A stretch of 64,000 nt of DNA from contig NZ_AGBF01000019.1 in assembly GCF_000225525.1 (NCBI RefSeq), forward strand, positions 1-64,000, in the 5' to 3' direction. Each line of letters opens with the position of its first letter. The stretch's first letter is position 1. This document shows positions 35,067 to 43,000 of the stretch, one piece after another. Under the pieces are notes generated by a model. The model was not told the DNA's origin, did not search any database, and worked only from the letters and a program-made list of their open reading frames with translations. The DNA comes from Streptomyces zinciresistens K42 (lineage in GTDB: Bacteria > Actinomycetota > Actinomycetes > Streptomycetales > Streptomycetaceae). A program made the position numbers and the translations under genes.

Positions 35067-35858
35067 TTACGGGGTGTGCCATCGCACGTGGGTGCGGACG
35101 GGGTTGTGGTCGTCGGGGACGGCGGTCCATGCACTGTCGTCGTCGTTGTCGTCGGTGGGCTGACCTGCGGCGACGACACTCGGTGAGGGATCGGCGAGGG
35201 CGGGGGAGGGGCACTCGTCCCAGCGCAGGCCGGCGGACGCGGAGCGGCCGGTCTGGCGTACGTCCTTCACGGGCCAGCCGAGTGCGGCAGCCGTGTCGCG
35301 CACCGCGTCGGTGCTCACGCCGAGGTGCTCGGCGAGGGGCTTCAGCTGGGCGTGCGGGGTGCCGATGTCGCGGACTGCGGCGACCAGGGCGACGGGCCGG
35401 AGGGCGGGGGCTGCCGGCTGCTCGGCGGCGGGGGCCGGCTGCTCCTGCGCGGCGGCGTCCTGCTCCTGCTCCTGGTGCGGGCCGGCTTCCGCGGGTGTGG
35501 GGATGGCGGGCCGTTTCGGTGTCCATCCGTCTCTGCCCGCGCGGTACGCGGAGACGATCCACCATGCGGCGGCGCCGGCCGGGATCCACGGTGCTCCCCC
35601 GCCCTCGATGCGCGTGTACAGGCTGCAGGCGAGGGCGGTGCCGGCCTTGCGCAGCACGGCGGCCGCGGCCAGGAGGACGGCCAGGCGCAGCAGCCAGCCG
35701 GTGCCGCTGCCCTGCGCGAGCCAGTCGGCGGTGCGGTGCCAGGCGCGGCGGCCGCGGTGGACCGTCCATGTGGCGAGGTACAGGGTGCGGCGTGCGGAGC
35801 CGGTCCTGATGCGGTGGAGGGCGGTGCGCAGCCACTGCTGGGTGGTGGGTGCGTTCAT
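35067..35858 (-). CDS. Spd-like membrane protein with cytoplasmic HTH-type tail
   Basis: 263 aa. Two hydrophobic segments (about residues 54-72 and 90-104), then a Gln/Glu/Pro linker and a C-terminal module (VRDIGTPHAQLKPLAEHLGV, DAVRDTAAALGW) resembling a replication/HTH-like fold. Overlaps the upstream stop (ATGA). Similar membrane proteins occur in plasmid-spread clusters of Streptomyces; role inferred. Confidence 0.6.
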   Translation of the reverse strand: MNAPTTQQWLRTALHRIRTGSARRTLYLATWTVHRGRRAWHRTADWLAQGSGTGWLLRLAVLLAAAAVLRKAGTALACSLYTRIEGGGAPWIPAGAAAWWIVSAYRAGRDGWTPKRPAIPTPAEAGPHQEQEQDAAAQEQPAPAAEQPAAPALRPVALVAAVRDIGTPHAQLKPLAEHLGVSTDAVRDTAAALGWPVKDVRQTGRSASAGLRWDECPSPALADPSPSVVAAGQPTDDNDDDSAWTAVPDDHNPVRTHVRWHTP

Positions 35859-36436
35859 GCGATCCGGCCCTTGGCGATGCCGTTGATGGCCCAGGCGCCG
35901 AGCCCGTTCGCTCCCTCGACGATCTGCTGGGCGATGAGGGCGGCGGTGCCGGTGGACACGCACAGCAGAACGCCGATGAGGACGCCCTTCCACCATTTGC
36001 CTTTCACGGCCTTGGCGATCGATTTGCGCAGCAGCCAGAGGGACACGGCGAGGGCGGCGACGACGATGGCGCCGTAGCCGTCGATGCGGGGGGTGGCGGC
36101 GCTGCCGAGGGTCTGGCTCGGGGCGCCGGTGAGCCATTTCATGGTGACGTCGCCGACGCTGTTGCCGCCCCAGCGCAGGAACTGGGCGAGGGTGCCGAGG
36201 AGGCCGGCGGGGCAGGCGATCATGAGGATGCCGCAGACGATGCCGAAGCCGAGCGGGACCAGCGCTTTCGGGTCGCGGGCGGTCCCGCCGGCGGCGGGAC
36301 CGGCGCCCCTGCCCGCTCCGGCCCCGCCCTTGTGCCAGCGCCACAGCTCGGTGCCGAGCAGGGCCAGACCGAGGGCGAAGCCGGCGGTCGAGATGGTGGT
36401 GGTCGTGTACTGGCCCGCGGCCAGGGTGGTGTTCAT
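35855..36436 (-). CDS. Spd-like integral membrane protein
   Basis: 193 aa with about four membrane helices (residues 15-35, 60-85, 120-138, 150-172). The conserved middle LVPLGFGIVCGILMIACPAG and AKAVKGKWWKGVLIGVLLCV are typical of a gene found in Streptomyces conjugative plasmids and AICEs beside spd genes. Probably part of a membrane complex with its neighbours; mechanism unknown. Confidence 0.62.
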   Translation of the reverse strand: MNTTLAAGQYTTTTISTAGFALGLALLGTELWRWHKGGAGAGRGAGPAAGGTARDPKALVPLGFGIVCGILMIACPAGLLGTLAQFLRWGGNSVGDVTMKWLTGAPSQTLGSAATPRIDGYGAIVVAALAVSLWLLRKSIAKAVKGKWWKGVLIGVLLCVSTGTAALIAQQIVEGANGLGAWAINGIAKGRIA

Positions 36437-37014
36437 GCGGGCTTCACTCCGGTCAGGGCGTAGACGAGCGTGGTGATCGGGAGGGTGAGCACCGTGCCGA
36501 GGACGGCGGCCCACAGCAGGAGGCGGGTGAGCGCGGCGAGCCACTTGGGGGCCCACAGGTCGGGGTGGGCGCCGGCCAGTTCGGCGCGGCGGGCGTTGTC
36601 CAGGACGGCGAGGACGGTCAGCGGGATCAGGGCCATGACCCAGGCGCCGGCGAGGGATGCCTCGTCGCGGACGGCTGTGAGGAGGGCGGCCCACGGTCCG
36701 GCGAGGGTGAGGGAGAGCGCGGCGAGGGCGAGGTTGTAGCCGATCCGGATCCGCGACCACCAGCGGGGAACGGGGTGCGGATCCGGGAGGGCGGGAGTTC
36801 CGCCCTGGTCGAGGTGCACGGTGATGCGGATGTCGACGGGTACGGGCACTGGCGGGGTGGAGGGTGCTCCGCGCCACCACTGCGGATCCGGAACATCCGG
36901 AAGAGCGGGTGGAGGCGGCGGGGGCGGTGGGGGCGGGGGAGAGGCCGGGGCTGGCCGGGGCACGGCAGCGGCGGGGATGACCCGGGTCGGGATGATGGGG
37001 CGGCGCTCGCTCAC
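36433..37014 (-). CDS. Proline-rich Spd-like membrane protein
   Basis: 193 aa. Cytoplasmic N-terminus with a run of ten or more prolines (residues ~26-36), then membrane helices from residue ~92 on (YNLALAALSLTLAGPWAALL, VMALIPLTVLAVLD, LLLWAAVLGTVLTLPI). The GTG start overlaps the upstream TGA; its stop overlaps the next start. Spread-type function inferred from context. Confidence 0.6.
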   Translation of the reverse strand: MSERRPIIPTRVIPAAAVPRPAPASPPPPPPPPPPPALPDVPDPQWWRGAPSTPPVPVPVDIRITVHLDQGGTPALPDPHPVPRWWSRIRIGYNLALAALSLTLAGPWAALLTAVRDEASLAGAWVMALIPLTVLAVLDNARRAELAGAHPDLWAPKWLAALTRLLLWAAVLGTVLTLPITTLVYALTGVKPA

Positions 37015-37301
37015 AGGGCCACCGCCGCGCAGGTGAGGGCGAGCCCGGCCGTGCCTGCCCAGGCGGTTCCGGCCCAGATGCGGCCGTCGTCGTAGGCGCG
37101 CAGGGCGGCCGTCGTCGAGGCGAGCGCCGCGGCGATGCCGAGGGGCGGGAAGAGCACCGCCAGGAGGAGGGCGAGACCGGGCAGGCTGAGGGTGACGGCC
37201 GCCCCGGCCGTGCAGGCCAGCGCCCAGCCGTGGTGGCGCAGCAGCCACACGGTGGCGGCGCCGGGCACCAGCGCGGCCGCCAGGAGGAGGGCGAGGATCA
37301 C
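37011..37301 (-). CDS. Small polytopic membrane protein (Spd-like)
   Basis: 96 aa, almost entirely hydrophobic with three to four helices (ILALLLAAALVPGAATVWLL, LALLLAVLFPPLGIAAALAS). GTG start with AAAGG upstream. Member of the same overlapping gene row; no enzyme motif. Confidence 0.6.
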   Translation of the reverse strand: MILALLLAAALVPGAATVWLLRHHGWALACTAGAAVTLSLPGLALLLAVLFPPLGIAAALASTTAALRAYDDGRIWAGTAWAGTAGLALTCAAVAL

Positions 37302-37341
37302 AGGGGGCCTTTCGTGAGGGGCGGGCTGTCGGCCGGGGTGG

Positions 37342-38208
37342 TCAGGCGCCGACGCGCAGGGCGCGCAGGTACCGGTCGACGCTGGACTGCGGGACGTCCT
37401 TGCCGGTCGCGGTGCGGACGGTGCGCAGGACGGTCTCCGGGTCGCGGATCCCGGAGTCCCAGGCGGCGCGGACGGCTTCCTGCGTGGTCACGCGGCCCGT
37501 GCGGATCGGGCTGACCGTGGAATCCGGAGACTGCGGAAGAGCGTCGGGGGTGGCGGAGGATCCCGGATCCGCGGATCCGTTTTCCTCCGGGACTCCGAGG
37601 GCGCGCTGTTCGGCGTCGACGAGGGCCTGGCCGCGCTGGAGCTCGCGGTGGATCGGGATCATGGCGAGGCGGCCGTCGAGCCGGGCGCGGCGGGCGTTGA
37701 CCCACTGCTGGGTGCGGTCGTCGAGGGGCCGGGCGTGGACGCGCATGGCCATGGACCAGCCGCCCTTGGCGAGGCCGGAGACGAGGGCGCCGACGGCGCC
37801 GACGACCCACTGCCCGGCGACGTAGCCGTGGGCGCCGACGGCGGCCATGGACACGGCGAGCGCCCACCATCCGGCGGTGCGCGCCGCCTTGGCGCGGGCG
37901 GGGTCGTAGCGCAGGAGCCACTCGACTCCCATGCACATGATCCAGGAGGCGTCGAAGGCGACGGCCGCGGCGTAGGCGACGGCGGGGAGGGTGACGGTGG
38001 CCAGGAGGTCGCCGATGCTGGCGGTGGTCCAGGCGAGGGAAGCGGTGACGAGGATGACGGCGCCGGCGGTGACGGCGGTGCGCACCAGCTGGTCCCAGTC
38101 GCGGGGCGGCGCGGGGACCTCGATCATCTCGCGGTGCAGGACCATCTCGGTTTCGCCGTCCACGGTGTGGGGGACGAGGCGGGTCCGCTCGATCGTGCGG
38201 GTCTTCAT
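37342..38208 (-). CDS. SpdB-type plasmid-spread membrane protein
   Basis: 288 aa. The N-terminus MKTRTIERTRLVPHTVDGET and PPRDWDQLV, then four membrane helices (residues ~42-150: WTTASIGDLLATVTLPAVAY, SWIMCMGVEWLLRYDPARAK), follow the pattern of SpdB-like proteins of Streptomyces conjugative plasmids/AICEs. The C-terminal 60 residues (TTQEAVRAAWDSGIRDPETV... QSSVDRYLRAL) form a probable HTH. Known role of Spd proteins: spread of plasmid DNA within recipient hyphae with TraB; no TraB is seen here. Confidence 0.62.
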   Translation of the reverse strand: MKTRTIERTRLVPHTVDGETEMVLHREMIEVPAPPRDWDQLVRTAVTAGAVILVTASLAWTTASIGDLLATVTLPAVAYAAAVAFDASWIMCMGVEWLLRYDPARAKAARTAGWWALAVSMAAVGAHGYVAGQWVVGAVGALVSGLAKGGWSMAMRVHARPLDDRTQQWVNARRARLDGRLAMIPIHRELQRGQALVDAEQRALGVPEENGSADPGSSATPDALPQSPDSTVSPIRTGRVTTQEAVRAAWDSGIRDPETVLRTVRTATGKDVPQSSVDRYLRALRVGA

Positions 38209-38346
38209 GGCGGGTTTCTCCGGAACGGTCAGCGGCGGTGCGGGGCGCAGCGCCAGGCGTAGAGGGCGAGGACGGATGCGGCGAGGAACGGGCCGGGCTG
38301 AGCGGTCAGCAGGGCGCCGGCCGAGCAGCCACTGCCTTCGGGTGGG

Positions 38347-38386
38347 GCCCGGCCCGCGCGCTGGGGGCTGTACGCGCGGGCCGGGC
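38347..38386 (-). terminator. GC-rich hairpin upstream of the SpdB-like gene
   Basis: Perfect 14-bp stem GCCCGGCCCGCGCG/CGCGCGGGCCGGGC with a 12-nt loop in the 188-bp gap 38209-38396. Reads as a terminator for the 39103-38397 gene pair; no T-run. No credible gene in this gap. Confidence 0.6.
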
Positions 38387-38396
38387 GGTCTGGTGG

Positions 38397-38798
38397 TCAG
38401 CCGTGCGTGGCGTCGGCGATGAGGTGGGCGTCGTCGCGGTTGCCGTTGAGGTCGCGGTGCGCGCGGCCGTCGGCGTAGTCGCGGTCGCACTGCTCGTGCA
38501 GTGCGGCGACCCGTTCGGCCTGCGAGGCGGGCCGGCTGGTGCTGAGCCGGTCGGCGGCCTGGCGCAGGAGGGCCGCGTACGCGGAGCGTGTGATCGGGCC
38601 GGTGACCTCGGGGCAGTGCTCGCGCAGGGTGCGGGCGAGCGGCGGGTCCATGGTGGTCGCCTGGATGGCGGCGATCCTGGCGGTCGCGGTGAGTGTCTCG
38701 TCGGGGCGGCGTGTCTGCAGGCGGTCGGCGAGCTGCTGGAGCATGTCGCGGACCTGGGCGTTGATGTGGGCCTGTCCGCGGCTGTTGGGGGTGTTCAT
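38397..38798 (-). CDS. Hypothetical helical protein
   Basis: 133 aa, alpha-helical (AQVRDMLQQLADRLQTRRPD, LLRQAADRLSTSRPASQAER). Shares the LLRQAA-LS pattern with the preceding gene's C-terminus (LLLRQAARSLG), hinting at a common ancestor. Its ATG overlaps the upstream stop. Function unknown. Confidence 0.65.
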   Translation of the reverse strand: MNTPNSRGQAHINAQVRDMLQQLADRLQTRRPDETLTATARIAAIQATTMDPPLARTLREHCPEVTGPITRSAYAALLRQAADRLSTSRPASQAERVAALHEQCDRDYADGRAHRDLNGNRDDAHLIADATHG

Positions 38799-39103
38799 CC
38801 CAGGCTCCGGGCGGCCTGGCGCAGGAGGAGGGCGTGCTGGCCGCGGGTGCCGGCGGGCGCGAGGGGCGGCAGGGCGCGGTGGGCGCGCTGCAGGCTCTCG
38901 TGGGTGACGGCCTCGGGGAGTCCGGTGAGGATGATGTCGGCGGCGGTGGTCATGGCGTGCTCGCGGGCCTGTGCCGTGATCGGGCTGGTGTGGTCCATCT
39001 CGAGCATGCGGGCGGTGACGATCAGCATCTGGGCGGCGTAGCTGGGCTCGGTGAGGAGCACACGCAGGGCTACGTCCACGGGGTCGGGCTCGGTACGCTC
39101 CAT
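38795..39103 (-). CDS. Hypothetical helical protein
   Basis: 102 aa, helical (VDVALRVLLTEPSYAAQMLI, HALLLRQAARSLG). Divergent from the HTH regulator at 39267, with a strong palindrome between them, so probably repressed by it. No family recognised. Confidence 0.65.
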   Translation of the reverse strand: MERTEPDPVDVALRVLLTEPSYAAQMLIVTARMLEMDHTSPITAQAREHAMTTAADIILTGLPEAVTHESLQRAHRALPPLAPAGTRGQHALLLRQAARSLG

Positions 39104-39221
39104 GGCGGACCTCTCCTTTTGATCGCTTCTGGGACGGGTCCACCCCTCGGCCCGGAGTAGCCGCTCCGTATGGGTCGAGGGGTTTCGCCGTTATGCAGCA
39201 GCGCGGGCTGCTTCCCTCGAA

Positions 39222-39239
39222 TGTATGGGACCCCATACA
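39222..39239. promoter_or_regulatory. Operator palindrome between divergent regulator and spd-like genes
   Basis: Perfect 18-bp palindrome TGTATGGGACCCCATACA (8-bp arms, 2-bp centre), 28 bp before the plus-strand HTH gene. A half-copy CCGTATGGGTC lies at 39167-39177 nearer the minus-strand gene. Likely the autoregulatory binding site of the 39267 product. Confidence 0.75.
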
Positions 39240-39266
39240 CTCTAGGCAAGCGGCCCGCCCGATGAG

Positions 39267-39578
39267 ATGAGGCCGGGTGTGACCGAGGAGGCCCAGCGGG
39301 TGATCGAAGCCATGGATGCCGTGGAGGCCGTCGGGGATCCAGCGGTGCGCGCACGAGCGATCAGCGAGGTTCTCGCCGATCAGGCCGAGCGGGTGAAGCG
39401 GTGGCGTGAGGACAGGCGGAAGGTTGTGCTGGACCTGCGCGCGCAGCAGCCGCCCGTGCCGTACCGGAAGATCGCGGCACTGCTGGGCGTCTCCCTGCGG
39501 ACCGTGCAGGACATCGAGGCCGGCTACTCCGGATCCGGCAAGAACCGGCCGCGCGCAACGGGGGCGCCGGAGGGATGA
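39267..39578 (+). CDS. HTH transcriptional regulator
   Basis: 103 aa. A helical N-terminus (residues 5-50), then a HTH (residues ~65-88: VPYRKIAALLGVSLRTVQDI) like sigma-region-4/resolvase-type readers. Transcribed away from 39103 with the palindrome at 39222-39239 between. By analogy with regulators of Streptomyces mobile elements, probably controls the spd-like operon. Confidence 0.72.
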   Translation: MRPGVTEEAQRVIEAMDAVEAVGDPAVRARAISEVLADQAERVKRWREDRRKVVLDLRAQQPPVPYRKIAALLGVSLRTVQDIEAGYSGSGKNRPRATGAPEG

Positions 39579-39665
39579 GTTCATGCAGCCGTCGGGGGCT
39601 CTGCCGGGCCGCCGGCGACGCTGCGGGCGTGGGAGGCGCAGCGCAGGCCCCGCGGGGCATGACGG

Positions 39666-39693
39666 CGCCCCGCCGACCAGCGTCGGCGGGGCG
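39666..39693. terminator. Bidirectional terminator between convergent genes
   Basis: Perfect 12-bp stem CGCCCCGCCGAC/GTCGGCGGGGCG with a 4-nt loop, between the plus-strand regulator ending at 39578 and the minus-strand gene ending at 39746. Confidence 0.8.
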
Positions 39694-39745
39694 TTCTGGT
39701 GGTGCGAGGTCAGGCGGGTGCGAGGACCTGAACCGGCGCAGGCGA

Positions 39746-39961
39746 CTACCGCAGTCGCCAGCCGGACAGCCGGTCGCCGTCGCCGACGTCGGCCGTCAGC
39801 CGCTTCCCGGCCAGCCGGTCGACGGGCAGGCCGACGGCGCCGGCGATCTCGGACGCCGGGTAGCGCTCGGGCTCGGCGCGCTCACCGGGGGGTACGTCCG
39901 CGACGACCTCGGCCTGGTCGCCGAACAGCAGCAGGATGATGACGTTCACTCGCTCACTCAT
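39746..39961 (-). CDS. Small hypothetical protein
   Basis: 71 aa, beta-rich N-terminus (MSERVNVIILLLFGDQAEVV) and a basic C-terminus ending GDRLSGWRLR. AAAGGAT precedes the ATG at 39961. Overlaps the end of the preceding gene. No family recognised. Confidence 0.65.
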   Translation of the reverse strand: MSERVNVIILLLFGDQAEVVADVPPGERAEPERYPASEIAGAVGLPVDRLAGKRLTADVGDGDRLSGWRLR

Positions 39962-40841
39962 GAGCAGATCCTTTCGGCAAGGGGAAGGGCTGCTGCACGT
40001 TCGGGGCGTGGTCGCTCTCCTCGGCCGTGAACCTGCCGCCGTCACTGCGCTGCGCCCCGTGCCGGCCGCGCCCCGGGCGCGCAGTATGCAGGGCTGTCAC
40101 CTGATCCGCGGCGAATCGCCCCTCGCCGCCCCGGCCGGGAGCGCGGTCCACCTGCCCCAGCCCCCAGCGGGACAGCTGCCGGCGTGCACTGCCGTTCGCG
40201 GACGGCCCGGTGTACCCGAGGTACGCGGCGACCGTGCTGATGGTCCAGCGCTCGTAGTCGCGTGCCCGGTAGGCGTCCAGGTCATCGACGTGCCACAGCG
40301 GCATCCGGCCGCCGAGCGCGTAGTGCCGGGGGTGCGGGGCGTTCCCGGCCTTCTGCAGTGCGATCCACGCGCCGCCGGTGAGGGCGGTGCCGCCGTCGGC
40401 GAGGTGCCGCAGCGCCTGGTCGCGGGTCATGCAGCGGTCGTCGCGGGCCGCGTCCGCGGACGGGACCCGTTCGGTGAGCGCCTCGATCCGGCTGCGGGCA
40501 CCCGCGATCGGCCACGCGTACACGGGCATCTGCCGGGCGTTGTACTCCAGCCACTCCTGCGGGCCGGTGACGGCGTGGCGGGGCAGCGGTTCGAGGTTCG
40601 TCATGAACCGGTGGTCGGGCTGTCCGGCGATCTCGTCGGCGCGGGGGCCGCTGCCGTGCAGCAGGGTGTGGTTGGGGTTGTCTCCCTTGGTCAGGCCGGT
40701 GTCGCACAGGACGCCGAGGGGCTGGTGGCCGACGGACATGTGGATGGCCTCGGCGAGGGCACGCGCCTTGGGGGTGAGGGTGTCGAGGTCGACCGTTTCC
40801 GGGGCGCTGCCCGCGCGGATCCGGAGCGTGACGGTCGTCAT
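39954..40841 (-). CDS. Hypothetical protein with C-terminal HTH-like region
   Basis: 295 aa. Residues ~1-110 resemble an alpha/beta domain (TVTLRIRAGSAPETVDLDTL); the later part has GGRMPLWHVDDLDAYRARDY and a HTH-like WTISTVAAYLGYTG. No catalytic motif. Its ATG overlaps the upstream stop (TGATG) and it overlaps the next gene by 8 bp. May bind DNA; function unknown. Confidence 0.65.
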   Translation of the reverse strand: MTTVTLRIRAGSAPETVDLDTLTPKARALAEAIHMSVGHQPLGVLCDTGLTKGDNPNHTLLHGSGPRADEIAGQPDHRFMTNLEPLPRHAVTGPQEWLEYNARQMPVYAWPIAGARSRIEALTERVPSADAARDDRCMTRDQALRHLADGGTALTGGAWIALQKAGNAPHPRHYALGGRMPLWHVDDLDAYRARDYERWTISTVAAYLGYTGPSANGSARRQLSRWGLGQVDRAPGRGGEGRFAADQVTALHTARPGRGRHGAQRSDGGRFTAEESDHAPNVQQPFPLPKGSAHE

Positions 40842-41023
40842 CAGTACTCGCCCCGCAGGGAGTCGATGTAGAGGTCGGCCTCGGTCCGGGTGAGGGTGGC
40901 GATGCCGTCCCGGTCGGTGGGGCCCTTGAAGAAGCCGACGGTGCCGGCCTCCCCGTCCCGGGCCTGTCGGCGCAGGAGGTCCAGGATGGTCCGGATCTGG
41001 TCCGGGGTGGCGGTCTCTGCCAT
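40841..41023 (-). CDS. Small hypothetical protein
   Basis: 60 aa, helical start (TPDQIRTILDLLRRQARDGE) and a short TLTRTEADLYIDSL end. AAAGGA ribosome site. Coupled to the 295-aa gene. Function unknown. Confidence 0.65.
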   Translation of the reverse strand: MAETATPDQIRTILDLLRRQARDGEAGTVGFFKGPTDRDGIATLTRTEADLYIDSLRGEY

Positions 41024-41040
41024 GAGGGCGGTCCTTTCGG

Positions 41041-41598
41041 TCAGGCGGCGAGCTGGGTGCGGAGCCGGGCGGCGAGGTCGAGGACGTCGGCGATGCTGAT
41101 GCCGGGGACGTCGCCCCGGTAGGTGGTACGGAGCAGGCCGTCGTCGCGGCCCTGCGGGTCGCCGGCCCAGTCGGCGTCAGGGAGTTCGGTGATGACGATG
41201 AGGGCGGAGCGGAAAACGGTGAGGAAGTGCGCGCGGTCGCTCTCGGGGATGGCGTCGAAGCGGTCGGCGAAGAGGGGGGCGAGGCCGCTGACCGTGATGG
41301 TGTGGCCGCAGACGGGGCGGGGGCGGCGGGAGCGCTTCACGACCGGGGTGATGGTCTCGGTGCGCTCGCCGGGGGTCCAGTGGGTGACGGTGTATCCGGC
41401 GGCCAGGTCGATCATGGGCGTCTCCGTGCGGGCAGGGCGGCGCTTCATGGCGCCGATGGCGATGCGGCGGGCGAGGGAGGCGGCGTCGATGATCCAGCGG
41501 CCGGCCTGCTTGACGGCGGCGACGGCGCCGGCGCGGCACCAGGTGCGGATGGTGGCGACGGTGACGTCGGCCTGGACGGCTGCGGCGGTGCTGTTCAT
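41041..41598 (-). CDS. HTH-containing regulator-like protein
   Basis: 185 aa. The N-terminal MerR/excisionase-type HTH (residues 9-50: DVTVATIRTWCRAGAVAAVK, AGRWIIDAASLARRI) is followed by a ~120-residue domain of unknown fold. The palindrome at 41623-41651 lies 25 bp upstream of its start, suggesting autoregulation. First gene of the 41598-39746 operon. Confidence 0.7.
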   Translation of the reverse strand: MNSTAAAVQADVTVATIRTWCRAGAVAAVKQAGRWIIDAASLARRIAIGAMKRRPARTETPMIDLAAGYTVTHWTPGERTETITPVVKRSRRPRPVCGHTITVSGLAPLFADRFDAIPESDRAHFLTVFRSALIVITELPDADWAGDPQGRDDGLLRTTYRGDVPGISIADVLDLAARLRTQLAA

Positions 41599-41622
41599 CG
41601 TGGCCCCCTCGGTTCGATGACT

Positions 41623-41651
41623 CCATAATACCTCACCGTGAGGCGTTATGG
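41623..41651. promoter_or_regulatory. 29-bp operator palindrome upstream of the 41598 operon
   Basis: Arms CCATAA-TA-CCTCAC and GTGAGG-CG-TTATGG about a single central base; 12 of 14 arm positions pair, with a perfect 13-bp core CCTCACCGTGAGG. Sits where promoter elements would be expected. Confidence 0.75.
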
Positions 41652-41814
41652 AAGCGGGAGGCGCTGCATCCATGTGAACCGGGTTGCGTAGCGACCCTCG
41701 GCTGGGGCAGAACGCCGCCGACCAGCGACGGCGGGGTGATCGGGCGGCCGGGCCCAACCGGCGGGCGGAGTAGCCCACCGTGCGCCCGGTCGGGCCGCGG
41801 GTGAGGCTGGAGGC

Positions 41815-42030
41815 ATGGCCGACGACCAGCCCGTGGTGATCTACCCGCCCGACGAGGACGGCGGCCGCCGCGTCCGCATCGACGGCACCATCCTCGGCCG
41901 GGCCTACAGCGTCCAGGACGTCGCCGCATTCATCCAGACGGCCGGCCTCCCGTCCTTCGACGAGATGGACGTCGTCCGCAGCACCCTCATCGACTGGCGC
42001 GGCGGCGGGCCCCATGTCTGGTCGCCGTGA
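41815..42030 (+). CDS. Small conserved hypothetical protein
   Basis: 71 aa (VVIYPPDEDGGRRVRIDGTI, LGRAYSVQDVAAFIQTAGL), acidic alpha/beta. GGAGG lies just upstream of the ATG. Proteins of this type are common in Streptomyces genomes and plasmids; function unknown. One of few plus-strand genes in the prophage. Confidence 0.7.
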   Translation: MADDQPVVIYPPDEDGGRRVRIDGTILGRAYSVQDVAAFIQTAGLPSFDEMDVVRSTLIDWRGGGPHVWSP

Positions 42031-42048
42031 ACGGGGGCGGCGGCCGCC

Positions 42049-42570
42049 TCAGCCAGCGTCCGGGCACAGCGTCTCCCCGGCGTCCAGCCACTGCGCGTAC
42101 GCGTCGCCGTCCTTGCCGTTCCACAACTCGGTGCCCGCGTTGCCCTTCACGAAGCCGGGCCGGGTGATCGTGCCTGTGAGCAGGTAGTTCTCGCCGTTCG
42201 CCGCGTTCAGGTACGCCCCGCCGCCGACGGCGTCGCTGCAGGCGAGCACGACATCGGACGTCTTCCACGGCCAGCCCTTGCCGTACGACGCCCGGCTGGC
42301 GATGACGCTGTCCTCGCTCTGGCGCACCGTCCGCCCCGGGAACAGGCTCTGTGAGGCCGGCTCGCTGGCGGCCGGTTCGCTCGCTGGCGGGTCGGACGGC
42401 GAAGGGTCGGACGGTGGCGGGGAGGACGCCTCGCTGCTCGCCGGCGCCGGCGTGCTCTCCGGCTGTGTCGCCGGCGCCGACTCGGCCGGATCACCCCCGG
42501 AACCCGACCCGCAGGCGGAAGCGGTCATGACGATCAGTCCGGCGACGAGCACAGCTCTCACACATCTCAT
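42049..42570 (-). CDS. Secreted lipoprotein with DUF2511-like domain
   Basis: 173 aa. Lipoprotein signal (VLVAGLIVMTASAC, lipobox ASAC), then a Ser/Pro/Glu-rich stalk (residues ~22-75) and a C-terminal domain (GKGWPWKTSDVVLACSDAVG ... ETLCPD) like DUF2511, with a probable disulfide. Second lipoprotein of the prophage; likely exposed on the lysogen surface. Confidence 0.75.
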   Translation of the reverse strand: MRCVRAVLVAGLIVMTASACGSGSGGDPAESAPATQPESTPAPASSEASSPPPSDPSPSDPPASEPAASEPASQSLFPGRTVRQSEDSVIASRASYGKGWPWKTSDVVLACSDAVGGGAYLNAANGENYLLTGTITRPGFVKGNAGTELWNGKDGDAYAQWLDAGETLCPDAG

Positions 42571-42624
42571 GCCAGCACCTTGGCATCAGGAGGGACCGCC
42601 TCTGCGTGAGGTCATCAATCTGTG

Positions 42625-42661
42625 ACGAGGCCCTCCCCGCCGGGGCGGAGGAGGGCCTCGT
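42625..42661 (-). terminator. Terminator downstream of the 42684 gene
   Basis: Perfect 12-bp stem ACGAGGCCCTCC/GGAGGGCCTCGT with a 13-nt loop, ending the run of minus-strand genes from 46278 leftward. Confidence 0.78.
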
Positions 42662-42683
42662 CGTCCAGGAGCGGCGTGCGAGG

Positions 42684-42959
42684 TCAGCCCACCCGTACCT
42701 CGACGGTCTCTGCCTTCTTCGGCGTCTCGGCCTGGTAGGTGACCCTGCGCACGAGGTGCGCCGGTACGACGGTCACGGTGTACGTGTCCTGGCCGGGCGG
42801 GGGCACGTAGTCCTTCGTGCGGGGGTCGATGTGAAGGAAGCCGGCCTCGATCGCGACGCGGACATTGTGCAGCCGCTGGAGGAGCTGGTGCTCGGCGTTC
42901 GGGTTGGGGACCAGCTGTTCGGCGAGTTCGACTTCGGCGGTACGCCAGTTCAGGCTCAT
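42684..42959 (-). CDS. Small hypothetical protein
   Basis: 91 aa, with helical WRTAEVELAEQLVPNPNAEH and beta TYTVTVVPAHLVRRVTYQAE parts. Typical cytoplasmic accessory protein of actinobacterial mobile elements; function unknown. Confidence 0.65.
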   Translation of the reverse strand: MSLNWRTAEVELAEQLVPNPNAEHQLLQRLHNVRVAIEAGFLHIDPRTKDYVPPPGQDTYTVTVVPAHLVRRVTYQAETPKKAETVEVRVG

Positions 42960-43000
42960 GCTCTTCCTCGGTGGTCGTCGTGCGGGTGGGCGGGCCGGCG

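Noticed and set aside
38229..38396. Hydrophobic frame between 38208 and 38397 (ends with LYAWRCAPHRR)
   Set aside because: Resembles a small Spd peptide, but no start codon lies between the upstream in-frame stop and the segment; kept as non-coding.
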